Below, in pieces: positions 43,029 to 54,822 of a DNA stretch of 64,000 nt. Position 1 is the stretch's first letter, and every line of letters begins with the position of its first letter. The stretch comes from Asparagopsis taxiformis. Its lineage: Eukaryota > Rhodophyta > Florideophyceae > Bonnemaisoniales > Bonnemaisoniaceae. Position numbers and translations under genes: made by a program. Location of the stretch: assembly GCA_030407315.1 (NCBI GenBank), contig JALQPE010003075.1, positions 1 through 64,000 on the forward strand, given 5' to 3'. The notes below the pieces were generated by a model. It did no database searches. It was not told the DNA's origin and was given only the letters and a program-made list of their open reading frames with translations.

Positions 43029-46000
43029 TCAGTAGGAACGGCTAGTGATCGCGGCGTCACCGCTAATGACCACAAGGTTGAGCCGGTAAGATCCCACGAA
43101 CAGCACCCGTCGGGTTGGCCAAATAACTAAAACCGCGAGCGGTAGAAATATGAAGCCAATCTGCCGAAGAAAAATTCCATAAAACAACAGAAACATTCCA
43201 AATTTTAATGGGAGACATGACAAAGCCGCACACGGCGCACGGATGAACGATCTAACATGAGAGTGAAACGCAAATGCGTATAAGAAGGTAAACCCGGTTA
43301 CGGAAGGAAGACGTCTAACATCGGAAGTTGTCGGAGAGACGGGACGCTGATGCGAAGGGTAGGAAGAGGTTGGCCTCAATGACCGGTTGGTTGGATGTTG
43401 AGCCATAGAACGACGAGTGTCGCTAGGACGAATGCGTCCAGCATCCCGACGGGAAGTGGTTAAACGAGCCGGTGGGCGATGATGAGGCACAGCAGGGACT
43501 GAAGGAACCGATACCGTCGGAGAATTATTGACTACCTCATCGGACGTATCCGGAGACTCCTCCCTCACGGGATCCCGTGCTTCGATGCGCTGAAGCAACG
43601 GCGGAGTCGTGTTAACTGGAGAAGCGCGCCGGGCGCGGACATTTCGACCATCGTCGCGCTCAGCGGGAGAACGATCCCGACGACGACCGGATATCCCTCC
43701 TCGAGGTTGAATACTAGCTGGAGTCTCCATGGCGTGTGTTGTATCCCTACCCCGCTCATGCGGTATGCGCCTACGCGCTAAGCGAAATTCTTCCTCAAGC
43801 TCTCGGACTCTCGTCCCTAGTTCATCAAACGTCTTCTGCCTCGCAGTTAAGTCCTTTTCCAATTTTGACACCTTCTCTTCCGCTAAGCGGCGACCTGTAC
43901 GCTCTGCGCGATAGCGCGTTACTGCAGCATCCCGTCGCTCGCGACTTTCCTTGTACCGAGTACCCAACGTCACACACGTTAACGCCAAAGTATCCAACGC
44001 ATTGCGAACGGGGTAACCGTCATCCCGTGGATGAAACACCGACGAAAGTTGGCCATCACCAAGAATCTCCGCCAATTGGCGCACATTCGTAACCGATAAT
44101 AACTGCGCCGCAGACAAACTGGATCCAAGGACATCCGCGCGAGCGGTAGCACGACCGACTGTACCGTCATCCTCGAGTGACTGACCGGATTGACAGTCTG
44201 GTGACAGGAACGGCGCTGCCGTAGAAGCCGGAAGACCCGGACGGGTAGAGCGAGAAAGATCCAGTGGGTCTGGTGGAGGGACAACTGCCGGGGGTTCCAT
44301 CGCTTCGTAAGAAGCTGGCTCTACAGGAGCAGTTGGATGAGGGGAGACGCCGGAATCGGCTTGACGATAATGACCAGCAGGTTTCGACCGCCCAGGGCGT
44401 GGAACGTGCATCTCCCGTTCGGGTTTGTACATGTAGTCCTCCAAATCTCCGTCGGAGTAACTTGGCGGGTCGACCGTAAGATATCCGTCCTCGGCAAATT
44501 CACCGTCCCGACGAAACGGAGGAGTCTCAACCACAGTCCCGTCCCGGGTAGTATACGCCGTGGCTTTCGCCAGTTTGAAGGGTAAATTCGGATGCGAGTA
44601 AAGGAAGATCTTCTCGGGCGCAACGCCTTCGATTGTACAAGCAATCTCCTCTACACGATCGGTGGTCTTGTAAGAAGCTTCGAGGAGGTCGATGATAACC
44701 TTCACATCTACGCTACGCGTCTTCGGTACAACCGGTGATAACGGCATCTCATGGAATGTCTTCCACGTCGTGATAGCCGACTCTGCCAAGTGCTTGGCCA
44801 ATACCGGGAGGAACCCTCTAGTCTCTACGAGACGAGCCAATTCCAAACCAATCATGAGCTCTCGCTCTAACAGGACATAGTCTAAAAACCGAGGCTTCAC
44901 CCAAGGACGGGGATTCGCCTCTACCACACTGTGGAAATACAGCATCGCTGGTGTATCCCCAACGGGCAAACACAAGGGCGGTGAGTTCTCGCCTTCCCAT
45001 CGGGAATCTTCCAACGTAGAATTCAGCTCTGCTGTAGGTACCACCAAGTTCGCAGTGCGATGGTCTATGTTCCGATTAGCTCGGTAACCGAACACTCGGT
45101 AGTCAAGTGACGACACTTGCAAACCGGTAGACCGGGTTAGTTGACGCGCGTGTACACGCATGTGATGTTCCAACATACCGGTATCCGGGCGGGGCGGATA
45201 CGCAAACCATCTTGACGTAACGATAGGTAAGTCGGGGACGCTCCCTTGATCCGAGTGTGACTCGAACAATCGACGGTTCATCCGCTCAACATACAAGGCA
45301 TCGCCTGGGTGGAGAAGAAAGGTGCGGTCGCACAGCAACGTCTGTGGTACACGGAAATGTCGCATCGGCCGACACGACGGCAATTGGGCATAAGCCGACC
45401 AGCTGTTATGCAGCGCATGGGTATCACGGTGTTTAAAACCTGCCATGAGACGGAGGTCTCGACGTAAGTCGGTAACGTCCTCGCTTAAAAACTCCCGTAG
45501 GGGCAGGCGCACAAAAGGGTGATACTCCCACGGAGCTCTCAAATACCTTGAAAAAGGCAACTCATATGAGCCAAAGACCATGAGCTCTGAAGCATTCGAA
45601 GGATAAAATTCGCCTTCGCGACGCCAATCGGCGGAAGGAGCCGGAACCCGCTTGGGCGATGAATAAGTCGGCGCAGCCGAAACAGCAGGAGCTGGTTTTT
45701 GGTACGGATCTACCAACTGGCCTTGTCTTCCTTGCGGTTGCACCGTCTCATATCGACCGGACCCATACGCGGCTCGCATCTAATTGCTGGCAACCAGCCC
45801 GCGACCCGCTTCTTCGGCCGCCTTGCGGTTTCGCGCATCGATGATGAATTGCCGATTACGGCTGTATAAGTCCTCGTAAGGATAACCGGCTCAGCCGTAA
45901 CCGGATTCCGTGTGGACGAAAGAGGTTTCGCATAAGGATCCGGATACTCCGATGGACGGGGAACGATGGAACGGCCTGTGACAGCAGGAGCGGCAGAAGT

Positions 46001-46507
46001 CGCTGGGGTCGAACTGGGCTGCGAAGCAGCAGCAGCGTCAACGATAATTTCTGCCGGTTCCGGCGTGCGGCGTGAAGGCTGGGGAGTCCCTTACTCGCGC
46101 GATGGCGGTGAACGCGGGGTATCCCGTTGAACTTCGACTTCTTCTACCTCAGGATGAGGGTCGCTTGGGGGCGGAACTACCGAAGGCAGCACAACCGGGT
46201 TACCGGGCTTGTCTTTACGAGGCGTAACCTCAGGCGAGGGACTGGTCGGACGGTGATTGGGCGGAGGCGTCTTCGCCTGTTCTTGAACAGTCCCTGTAGA
46301 GGGTTTAGCCTGCGAACCGGAATCCGGTGGTTGAGAAGAAGAAACTTGAACGCCAGCGGCGGAAGCGGAGGGGTTAGTTGTCGGCGTCGCCGGGGTTGGA
46401 GTCGAAGGTGCGCGCGACGCCTGATGGCGGGTGGTTTGACGGCGGGAAGAAGCCCGCGTAGAACGTGTTAGCATGTTGCCTGTCGGGCTGTTAATGCGAT
46501 CGACCAT
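43029..46507 (-). pseudogene. Gypsy A antisense ORF, about 1,150-residue protein
   Basis: Within gypsy A, between the pol end and the 3' LTR, the opposite strand is coding. The start MVDRINSPTGNMLTRSTRAS at 46507 opens a Pro/Thr/Ser-rich segment. A TAA at 46093-46091, a frameshift near 45850 and a TAG before 45779 interrupt an otherwise readable frame (YEDLYSRNRQFIIDARNRKA), which then stays open for 916 codons. That part has a gag-like helical middle (FSRYLRAPWEYHPFVRLPL, LARLVETRGFLPVLAKHLAE), a coiled coil (RRLAEEKVSKLEKDLTARQK) and a basic, Arg-rich region. The last residues include a hydrophobic stretch (FGMFLLFYGIFLRQIGFIFL), possibly membrane-spanning or only read-through. The function is unknown. 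It could be an accessory gene of A or an old gag captured in reverse. Confidence 0.65.
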
Positions 46508-46970
46508 GCTGAGTAACAGCAGTCCTTAAATACTCCACTGGAATCAGAAGCAACGCAACAGACAAGCCGTACGGTCGCCACAGGCGTGAGGTCTTTCTTG
46601 AATCCCGAAGGGACGCCGCGGAAGAACGCAAGGCGGGTATTACCCTTAACGCAAGAAAAATCACGTATCACGCGCGCAAACCTCAGCGAGGCACAAGACT
46701 TGAGTCGCCAGGCGAGATCGCTTCGCAGACCGGCAGGACCGGAGGTAGAACAAGGTTGGACAACACGGCAACACCGGTGAAGGGACGCAAATCCGAAGGG
46801 TCGTTACTCAGATGATGAGCGATGCTCGGGAGTGGAACCGTGTGCACGGATAAATATCAGCCAAATTTTGGCGGTCAAAATTTTTACCCGGTTGGCCGGC
46901 CACGGTGGTGGAAATAATTTGGAAATTTAAAATCAGCAGATTTTTGGAATTGTCGGGACGACAATTGGCT
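46508..46970. other. Gypsy A 3' untranslated region, possible promoter of the antisense ORF
   Basis: No supported ORF. It lies upstream of the antisense gene and ends at the polypurine tract. Confidence 0.4.
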
Positions 46971-47653
46971 TAGGAGGGGGCGATGTCATACCACGCGGTG
47001 GTCTGCCCTGGTGGGGTCGTGTCAACATCCTATTGGATGATCCCGGGTCGGGACTGACCAATAGAAACAGCCTCGCTGTATCTAGCCCAAGTCAAGGGAA
47101 TGGACCCACTGGGGCAACTCAAGACCCCACAAGGGGAAAATTTTAACTAAGCTGACTCAGCTAACTTTACACTGTAACACTAACAGTTGGTGATCTCGCG
47201 GGCTCCCGCAGTCGCCATAATCAGGGATCTGATTGGTGCACATAAGGATATTTATTCCTAACTGTCTACCTACCCTAACTGTTTACAGAAACTTAGATTA
47301 GTATAAAACGCCTCTGGATTAGCCAGAGTGCTTAACCTTTTAGAGGTAACGTAAACTCACGTGGAATTTACGACTCCACTGAACAGTGTTTGCATCATGC
47401 AATGATTGCTCTATTCCATCCTTCCAGGACGAATTAGCTTTAGCTATACAGCTCGACGGGTTACGTCTTTCGCTCCATCAATACGCACTTCGTGCGTGAG
47501 CACCCCCAACCTTCACCCGGCATTACCGGAAGACCTTTCGTGGTATACTCGCCATTGGCGGTTGACGAAAGATTCGCTTGCTCTACCACGCTACCGAAGC
47601 TCGGGACACCTGTAGGGTGGTTTTGCCGCTTTGCGGATTTTCTACCTACTACA
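46971..47653 (+). repeat. Gypsy A polypurine tract and 3' LTR
   Basis: TAGGAGGGGGCGA at 46971-46983 precedes an LTR starting TGTCATACC at 46984 and ending CTACTACA at 47653 (670 bp). A TATA box (GTATAAAACG) is at 47301-47310. The integrase frame of gypsy C is cut exactly at 47654, which supports the boundary. The partner 5' LTR is not in the window. Confidence 0.75.
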
Positions 47654-50600
47654 GTTCGCACATCCGACGCAGTTTCGTACCGTTGCGTGGATGTCGGCGG
47701 CCATCGCGGGCCAGTAGTACGTCCTCCGTAGGGTATAGTACATACGCGTTTGTCCGGGATGTCCAGCGAGGACGTGGTGGTGCGTTAACTCCAGCAGCCG
47801 CGGCCGTAACGAAGCCGGCAAAACGATTTGCGTACGTTCCTCGTCGTGAGGGTTCCGGCGCCGGAGTAAGCCATCGTGGCCTTCGAAGAATGCAGCGTCC
47901 TGCGTGTCGGACTGTCGTGTCAGTATCGTTTGACAGAACGCGTCCTCGCGTTGAGCTTCGATAAGCTCGTCCCTTGTAATGGGAAGCTGAACGTCAGCTG
48001 GTGGCACGCGTGCCGAATCGTCTTCAGCAGCGCGCTGTTCGTCGAGGAAATCCGGTTCTTCGTCAAGAACGTCATCAAGCGACGCGTCGTGATTGAACTC
48101 GAGTTCATCGTGGCCAGCCGTCGCGGCTGGTGTTCGTTCGTCATGAGTCTCGTTCGACGGGTCTTCGTGACCCCTGGCATTAGTTGCCTTTTTACGTACG
48201 GACGTCGTTCGTCCTTGCCCATTTCGTGTCGGCTGTCGCCGACTGCGAGTCGTCACGAGGACTGCGTCCCCGTACGATGGTACGTCATCGTCGACAGGTC
48301 GACCGTCGTCATACGTAGATATCACACGTGATAAAGCGTCAGGCACCTGGTGCACGCGCCCAGGCCTGTACGTAACTTCGAAATCGAATTCGGCAACGCG
48401 TAGCCTCCATCGTAGTAGTCGTCCGGACGCGTCCGTCAACGTCATCAGCCAGCGTAAGGCTTCGTGGTCCGTACGTACGGTAAATCGTTGACACTCTACG
48501 TAGGTTCGGAGCGACGTTATCGCCCAAACGACTGAGTAGCACTCGCGCTCGGTCGCCGAGTAACCGCGTTCGGTTTCGTTAAGGGTCTTCGACCAGTACC
48601 CAATCGGCACCCATTCGTTGGGCTTGTCTTCGTTTTGCTGCTGGAGCAACGTAGCTCCCAGCTGATACGCCGACGCGTCGGTATCGATCATGAACGGACG
48701 TCCCGCCTTCGGGAGGTGCAATACTGGTGGCGACACCAGTATTGTCTTCAACGTTTCGAACGCATTCGTTTGCGCGTTAGTTGGATTCGTCCAGTCGGGG
48801 GAAGCGTCCTTCTTCAACATCGTGTTGAGTGGCCGAGCGATCTCGGCGTACGCCTTTACGAAACGGCGGTAAACGTTGGCCGCGCCCAAAAACGATCGGC
48901 ACTGCGTCTTATCCCGCGGGAACGTAGCCGTACGAAAGGCTTCCTTGTTCCGAGCTGCGACGTGCAGCTTCCCTGGGGTAGTCACGTGCCCCAGGTAGTC
49001 AACTCGTGGTTGAAAGAACGAGCACTTCGCGAGATTTAACGTTACTCCTGCTGCGCGTAGCAGGGAAAGCACCTGGTCAACGTGACCCAGGTGAGACTCG
49101 AGGTCTTTCGAAAAGACGATTACATCGTCTAAGTAAACAAGGCACGATTGCCAATGTACTCCGGAGAGGATTATGTCCAACGTCCGCTGAAACGTAGCGG
49201 GGGCATTTCGTAGCCCGAATGGCATTCGCACGTAGCGATACGTTCCCATGAAAGACGTAAACGTTGTCTTATCACGGTCCTCGGCGGAGACGGGCGCTTG
49301 CCAGTAACCGGCGTTACAATCGAGTGTCGTAAAGATGGCTGCGTCGCCAAGCGAATCGAGGCAATCTTCCATACGAGGAAGCGGGTACGAATCAGCGATC
49401 GTTTTCGCGTTCAAACGTCTGCAATCGACACAGAAACGTAGGGATCCGTCCTTCTTCGGCACCAACACGATTGGTGACGCCCATTCGCTAGACGCGGGTT
49501 CGATAACCCCTTTGTTGAGCATCTTCGTGATGTGCTCCTCGGCTATCGTACGTAGAGCCGGACCCTGACGATAGGGCATTGAACGTATGGGCCGCGTGCC
49601 TGGTTCGAGTTCGATTCGATGCTCCGTAGCATTGATCTCGCCGAGGCGACCACTCGTCCACATTGACGAATGTGCGGCTAGCATCTCGTGGATGCGCTTT
49701 CGTAAATCCTCGTCGTCGATGTGCGACAAATCGATTGTCGACTGCCAATTCGTGGCGGGGTCGTTCCCTTTTTCGTTGACCAACGGGTCTGGCGTTTCGT
49801 CGCCCAACCCGTTCGTATTTGTCCGCGTCGTCGCGTCGACTAACGGTAGGTTCAAAACCTTTGCGAGGGCTTCGCCGCCCTCACGCCTGAGTCGGACGAT
49901 TCCCAACGGGGAGCGTACCGCGTACGCAATCGTCGCGCATTTCGGCAATTCGCGGTCCTTCTTCGTGAAGTTCGAAAAGATGATAGAGAACGTCTCTCTC
50001 GATCCTACGTCGACCACTCCGTTGGCTATGCGTAGCCCATGCCGGAATTGCACCGACGCTTTCGGTTCGAGGAACACGAGTCCGGTCGCATCCGTCGTCA
50101 CGTTGACGGTCCGTTGCGACATCGCCGGTACACGCGTGTACTTCGTCAGGCGAACCGAGAACGTTCGGCTTGGCCGATTCGCGGCCGCGTTACGCCCACG
50201 GCGTTTCGGGTGTTCCACGTTCGGATTCGTCTCTTCCCTCTCCTCGTACGGAGTCGTCGTATCACCCTCCGCGATAATGGGTATCATATCTCCTCGATGG
50301 AGCTCGATCGTTTGCGCTCGACAGCGTATAGCATCGACATGCTTCGACATGAACGACGTGCCCATTATGACGGTAACAGCCAGCGTGTTGGCTACGAAGA
50401 ATTTTACGCGGAACAGCGAGTTCCCCAGCCTGACGCGAAGCAGGATGGCGCCTTCGATAGGCAAACGTCGCCCGTTGGCGTCTCCGAGCTTCGGTAGCTC
50501 TTCGTCTCGTCACGTAGACAGCGGTCGACCCAGTCGTAGGGTAGTAAACTTGTTCGTATCAAGTTGTAGCCACTGCACGTGTCCATCGCGATGGTAATCG

Positions 50601-51123
50601 CCCTCATCACGTTGAGGTCTAGTCCGATCGTTCCGGACACGATATATTGCTTCGAAGCAAGTAGGCACGTGTGCCCGTCGAGAACCAACGGTTCAGTCCT
50701 GACCGGCGCGCGGTCTCCGTCTCCGTTGACGGTTCGTTGCTTCACCGTATGAGCCCGTACGGCTTCTTTTGCGTCGACACGCTTCGTATAAGCCGCGTGC
50801 TTGGCTTTCTCGCGCTCGGAAGCGTCGTGCTTCCGGGTGGCGCGTCTCGCTCGTCTGCGAGACTTCCTCTTCGTGTGAGGTTCGTTCGTCCCGTTGGACT
50901 TCGTGTCTCTCCCCACGTCGGGTATCGTTTGACTCGAGTTGGCCTTCGCGGCCGTGAGCTTTTCGTAACTCTCGTTCATCGGTGAGCCTGCGGAGGACCA
51001 ATCATCGACGTCGGTCGTCCCCCTTTTACGTAAGGGTTCAGGCGATGTGGGTGGCTCGTGACCTACATCGCCTGGTCGTTTTCCGGTGCGAGGCCGTTCG
51101 ACACGTCGTCGTCGTGAGCCCAC
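47654..51123 (-). pseudogene. pol: Gypsy C pol: protease, RT, RNase H, integrase N-terminus
   Basis: The start near 51123 (MGSRRRRVERPRTGKRPGD) leads through a basic linker (RRRARRATRKHDASEREKAK) to a protease block AITIAMDTCSGYNLIRTSLL. A frameshift near 50490 follows, then an open frame to 47654. RT: CVDCRRLNAKTIADSYPLPR, FTTLDCNAGYWQAPV, FGLRNAPATFQRTLD and catalytic VYLDDVIVFS. RNase H: IDTDASAYQLGATLLQ, TERECYSVVWAI, RTDHEALRWL and PDALSRV. After a long acidic insert (HDELEFNHDASLDDVLDEE) comes the integrase H-H-C-C domain (HHHVLAGHPGQTRMYY, CVGCA), where gypsy A cuts it. The DDE core is not present here. Confidence 0.9.
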
Positions 51124-51184
51124 GAAGCTCGTTCGTCATCGTGACTCGTTTCCACCTCGAGTGGTGTTTCGTCAGCGGAAGTCG

Positions 51185-53467
51185 TCACGTAGACTCCGCT
51201 GCGGCCATTACGCTGGCCATTTCGTTCGTTCGCCCACGGGCGGGGGTCACGTCGGTCATTACGAAAGTCGCCGCGGCGCCTGTCGAAGGGCCTTCCCCCG
51301 TCACGATTGGGGTTTCGGAGTATCGTAGGCGGCGTGCCATACCTCCGCGAGTTACGTTCCCTCGCTCACCAGGTCGTTCCTGGTTACGTTTGGCCATTCG
51401 TTGGCGGAAGTACTCAGCCTGACGTGGGTTGCTCTTCACGTGGAAGAGGTAGTACTTGTACGCGAAAAAGATCCGTTGATCTGGCGTCAGACGCGGACAC
51501 GTAAACGTCGAGTGGCCATCTTCGCGGCATGACCAACACGATAGCGTCCAGTAATCATTCGGGATTACGGAATGCGCTAATTGCGTCTGCTCGCTCGTGA
51601 GCTTCGGCACGTCCTCGCAGGGACGGTTCAATCGAGCTTCGAGCTCGTCCGGCTTTTCGTTTGCCGTTTTCGTATCGTTGGGCGGCGGCCCGTTCGTGAA
51701 GAGGATCGCCTCTAGATTCTCGGCAACGTGAGCCGCAGCGAGCGACACGTCGTCATCGTCCCTCGCGGGGATGTTCGGGTTACCATCGTGGTAACTGGGC
51801 TCGCTAGCCCGTTCATTACGTAAGTACGCGGACTCATCGTAGTCCGCGAACTTCCTCGACTCGTGGTCGGAAATAGCCAACGTAGGCTTCACCGGAAACC
51901 GCACTTTCGGTTTCGCGGCTGACGCGACAGCTGCCGTACGTGCACGGAAGGTCGTTCCTTCGGCCGTCGCCAATCGTCTCAGAACGGTGAGGTCGTTCCT
52001 CTCTCGTTCGGGGAGTGACCGGAGTCGTTCCGTCACGGCTGCCCGCGTCGAGGGCAGCAAACCACGTACGTAGTGGTGAACGAGGAGTCGATCCGTAAAC
52101 ACGTAGTTACACGCCCGCGTGGCGGTGTCGAGTCTATCAGCGTACTGATTCTCGTCCTCGTTAGGACTCTGCGTGATCATCGTGACCTTTTCGTAGGCCT
52201 CCTGCAGCACGTCGTCTTGCAGGTATCGTTTAATCAACGCGTTGATTACGTGAGGCCACGAGAACCTCTTCGTCGGATCAGTCGTGATCACGCCAGTCGT
52301 ACACTGGGAATCGTAGAACCGTCGGGCGTCCCCTTCGAGGAAGAAGTGCAGCGCACGTACTGCCACTCCCTCGCACACTCCGAGTGTGCTGAACCCATCA
52401 CGTATTTGGGCGAGGAATCTGAGCAACGTAATCGGATTCCGGCCGGAGAACGGCTTTAACGTAGGAAAAAGTCCCTCCAGCTCACGTTTGAGCTTATGTA
52501 CGCTTTGACTCTCGTTCACGTAGAGATGTTCACGTACATCGTTAAGTCGGTACATGCGGTACGACACCACGTTCGCAAATGCGTCGAGCATTGTCGTGTG
52601 CTCTGCCAACGCGTGGCAAACGGGTCCGAGGGCGTTCCCTGGTAAGCGTACCGCGTCGGCACGTTCGTTTTCGTGGACTCGCGTGTCCGTCGTGCCGAAC
52701 GTTCCCAGCCACGGAATGTACGTCTCACGTGGCGGGGGAGCTCTCGTATCGAATTGCGCAGCTCGTGCTGCGTCCGCCGACCGCGCGTGGTCTGGCGTAT
52801 CGTTAAAACGTAATTGCCTTCGTGGCGTCTCGTTGGGGTTGGCGATGGCTCGTTGCACTGTCGCCCCCCTTCCGTACGTTGTCGGGGTCGTCGGACCGGG
52901 TGTTGGTGGGTATCCTCCCGGAACGGCCGGGGAGGATTGCGAGTTATAGGCGCGCGAGCCTTCTTCGTAATTCGGATCGCTTCCGCTCGGCGGAGCGGAA
53001 CGTCCGGCGACGATTTCGTTGAATACTACGACAAACGAGTCGAGTCTTCCCTCCACGGCGGAGAGGCGGTTTCGTAAATCTTCGTTTTCCCGTTCGAGGG
53101 TCACTGAGCGTTCACGTAACGCAAGAGCCTCGCGCTCCGAGACTCCGAGTCTCTGCCTTACGGCTTCGTCGACGGCCGCGTCGCTCGCCCTTTCGATGTG
53201 ACCTCGAAGGTCTTCGTACACTACACGTAGTGCCGTGGGAGTCACGTTCCCTTGCTCGAGCTGACCGCGCGTTGCGGGGTCCATACTCAAGGACTCAAAC
53301 GGGCTTACCGTACGTGGTAGCTGGCCGATCGCCTCGATATCCGGCGGGATAGATCGATCGGTCGCGAAGATCGCTTCTGCTGACAAGGCCACGTCGGCTT
53401 CGGCGTCCGCTAACGTTGGCAAAGGTTGCCAGGGCGACGCGCTGGAATTCGACACAGCGTAATTCAT
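51185..53467 (-). CDS. gag: Gypsy C Gag, 760 residues
   Basis: ATG at 53467 (MNYAVSNSSASPWQPLPTLA). Residues about 80-165 form a coiled coil (LRERSVTLERENEDLRNRLS). The central gag domain runs from LEGLFPTLKPFSGRNPITLL to LIKRYLQDDVLQEAYEKVTM and YADRLDTATRACNYVF. A CCHC knuckle CWSCREDGHSTFTC is near residue 650. The frame is intact and unusually long for a gypsy Gag. It ends 61 nt before the first ATG of the pol frame. The role is particle assembly and RNA packaging. Confidence 0.88.
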   Translation of the reverse strand: MNYAVSNSSASPWQPLPTLADAEADVALSAEAIFATDRSIPPDIEAIGQLPRTVSPFESLSMDPATRGQLEQGNVTPTALRVVYEDLRGHIERASDAAVDEAVRQRLGVSEREALALRERSVTLERENEDLRNRLSAVEGRLDSFVVVFNEIVAGRSAPPSGSDPNYEEGSRAYNSQSSPAVPGGYPPTPGPTTPTTYGRGATVQRAIANPNETPRRQLRFNDTPDHARSADAARAAQFDTRAPPPRETYIPWLGTFGTTDTRVHENERADAVRLPGNALGPVCHALAEHTTMLDAFANVVSYRMYRLNDVREHLYVNESQSVHKLKRELEGLFPTLKPFSGRNPITLLRFLAQIRDGFSTLGVCEGVAVRALHFFLEGDARRFYDSQCTTGVITTDPTKRFSWPHVINALIKRYLQDDVLQEAYEKVTMITQSPNEDENQYADRLDTATRACNYVFTDRLLVHHYVRGLLPSTRAAVTERLRSLPERERNDLTVLRRLATAEGTTFRARTAAVASAAKPKVRFPVKPTLAISDHESRKFADYDESAYLRNERASEPSYHDGNPNIPARDDDDVSLAAAHVAENLEAILFTNGPPPNDTKTANEKPDELEARLNRPCEDVPKLTSEQTQLAHSVIPNDYWTLSCWSCREDGHSTFTCPRLTPDQRIFFAYKYYLFHVKSNPRQAEYFRQRMAKRNQERPGERGNVTRGGMARRLRYSETPIVTGEGPSTGAAATFVMTDVTPARGRTNEMASVMAAAEST

Positions 53468-53540
53468 AGACCGTAGTCTGTAGCACGTAGCTTACGTAAC
53501 GTAAAAGAGCTCAACCTCGTTGGTTGTCGTTATGCTCGTA

Positions 53541-53563
53541 GCAACTTCTAGGTCGAGAGACCA
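53541..53563 (-). promoter_or_regulatory. Gypsy C primer binding site
   Basis: Reverse strand TGGTCTCTCGACCTAGAAGT lies one base inside the LTR start. It differs from the gypsy B site by one base in the first 17, indicating the same tRNA. Confidence 0.75.
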
Positions 53564-53564
53564 G

Positions 53565-54233
53565 TGTGGAACCACGTTAGTTAGAAGTAGCTGGTACGAG
53601 CTAGTGGACACGCTGTCCTTACGAAACGAAACGAGCAGTCCACCCGCTGGTGTTTGACTGTATTGGTAGGTAGAAAGGTAGAGTGGTTAGCGAGTAGACA
53701 CGAGCTTCACGACGCAACAATCCACGCGAGGATTACGTTAGCAAACGAGTTGGTACGTCACCGGAGGCGCTCTCAACCAAGCCCGGAGGCACTACACGCA
53801 ATCAGCCTTACGTGCGGCGATGGGTAGGGAGTACGCAGCTCGACGGAGACGAAGCCTCGTTAGGCAGAGCGTAAACGTAAAACGTAGAAGTCAGTCGTAG
53901 ACCAGAGCCGTTGCCCGTTCGATGAATTGTCCCCTTTCCCTCCCGGCACGATGCCAATACCTATATAGCCACGATGGCATCGCTTTACAGTTTAAACACT
54001 GTTCGTAACGTCCCCGAATGGGAAAGGACCTTGTGGGTCGCACGTAGGGACCCGTTGGTCCGTTGGCCGTTGCCAGTACGTTCGTTGCACAAGTGTGCCG
54101 GTTGCGCGCGCGCATGCGCCAGCAATGTTCGTGCATTGCTGTCGCCGATCGTGTCTGCCGAAATTCGAATTCCGCGGAAAACGTAAATATTTGCAATTTC
54201 GGAATTGCCACGTATACTGCAAAACTAACCACG
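53565..54233 (-). repeat. Gypsy C 5' LTR (outer limit estimated)
   Basis: It begins TGTGGAACCACG on the forward strand beside the primer site. A reverse-strand TATATA near 53958 fits a promoter. No second LTR is in view, so the outer edge is only bounded by the ORF at 54234. Confidence 0.5.
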
Positions 54234-54822
54234 ATGGTTACTACGCGTAGCACTGATACAAACACTCCGCGGCCCGCCGGCTCTGCTGGAGGTGGAGCGA
54301 GGAACCCTTCGCAGGGCGCTCCCTCCCTCGTCGGGGCCGGTGTGCCGCCAGCGACGGAAGCGTCCGTCGCGCCCGCCCTATCCGTTAGGGCGGGCCAAGC
54401 AGTTGCTTCGCAGGCCGTCGCCTCGTCGTCTCGCCCGATGGCTCCGTCTCGCCTGTTGGTGTTGGCTTCCGTGACGCCTGCCGAGGCTGCTAGGGCCGAT
54501 GCCCCACGTGACGATGACGCAACGGCGTCCGACTCGGGGAATTCGTCACCCATCGTTCCGGAGGTCGCGGCCCCGTCTGTGGGTGTAGCCGCGATGGCAG
54601 CGGCCGCTCGTTCGCGTCGTGCTGGGGCAGCGGCCCGCACGGGCGTGCCCCGTCGTGACGGCTCGCCTCGTTCCCCTCGCCAGGGTCCCTCGCCGGAGAG
54701 CGGTGACCCCGCTGGGACAGTCGGCACCGCTTCACGTGGCGGTGTGGCGCTCAACGTAGGCGTCCTGACCCACGCGTGGGCTGCGTTGCCTCGCGTGGCT
54801 ATCACGGATGACGATCTCGCCA
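54234..54822 (+). pseudogene. Gag-like N-terminus truncated by X2
   Basis: ATG at 54234 opens MVTTRSTDTNTPRPAGSAGG, a Pro/Ala/Ser-rich start of the kind seen in gypsy Gags, continuing for about 196 codons to ITDDDLATL. There the X2 terminal repeat at 54823 cuts it. It could be a fourth gypsy element or a host protein; no domain decides. Confidence 0.5.

Larger units (their letters stand above)
47654..54233 (-). mobile_element. Gypsy C, Ty3/gypsy element split by gypsy A in its integrase
   Basis: The order on the reverse strand is 5' LTR (from 53565 upward), primer site, gag, pol through the integrase zinc domain, then the gypsy A 3' LTR. The rest of C would lie to the left of the gypsy A 5' LTR, outside this view. 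The outer LTR limit is estimated. Confidence 0.8.

Noticed and set aside
43029..45779. Retroviral envelope gene
   Set aside because: It is antisense to pol, has no signal peptide and no convincing fusion or surface domains. One hydrophobic C-terminal stretch is not enough.
46984..47653. Part of gypsy C
   Set aside because: The polypurine tract, TATA box and orientation fit a forward-strand 3' LTR of gypsy A, and the gypsy C frame stops exactly at its edge.
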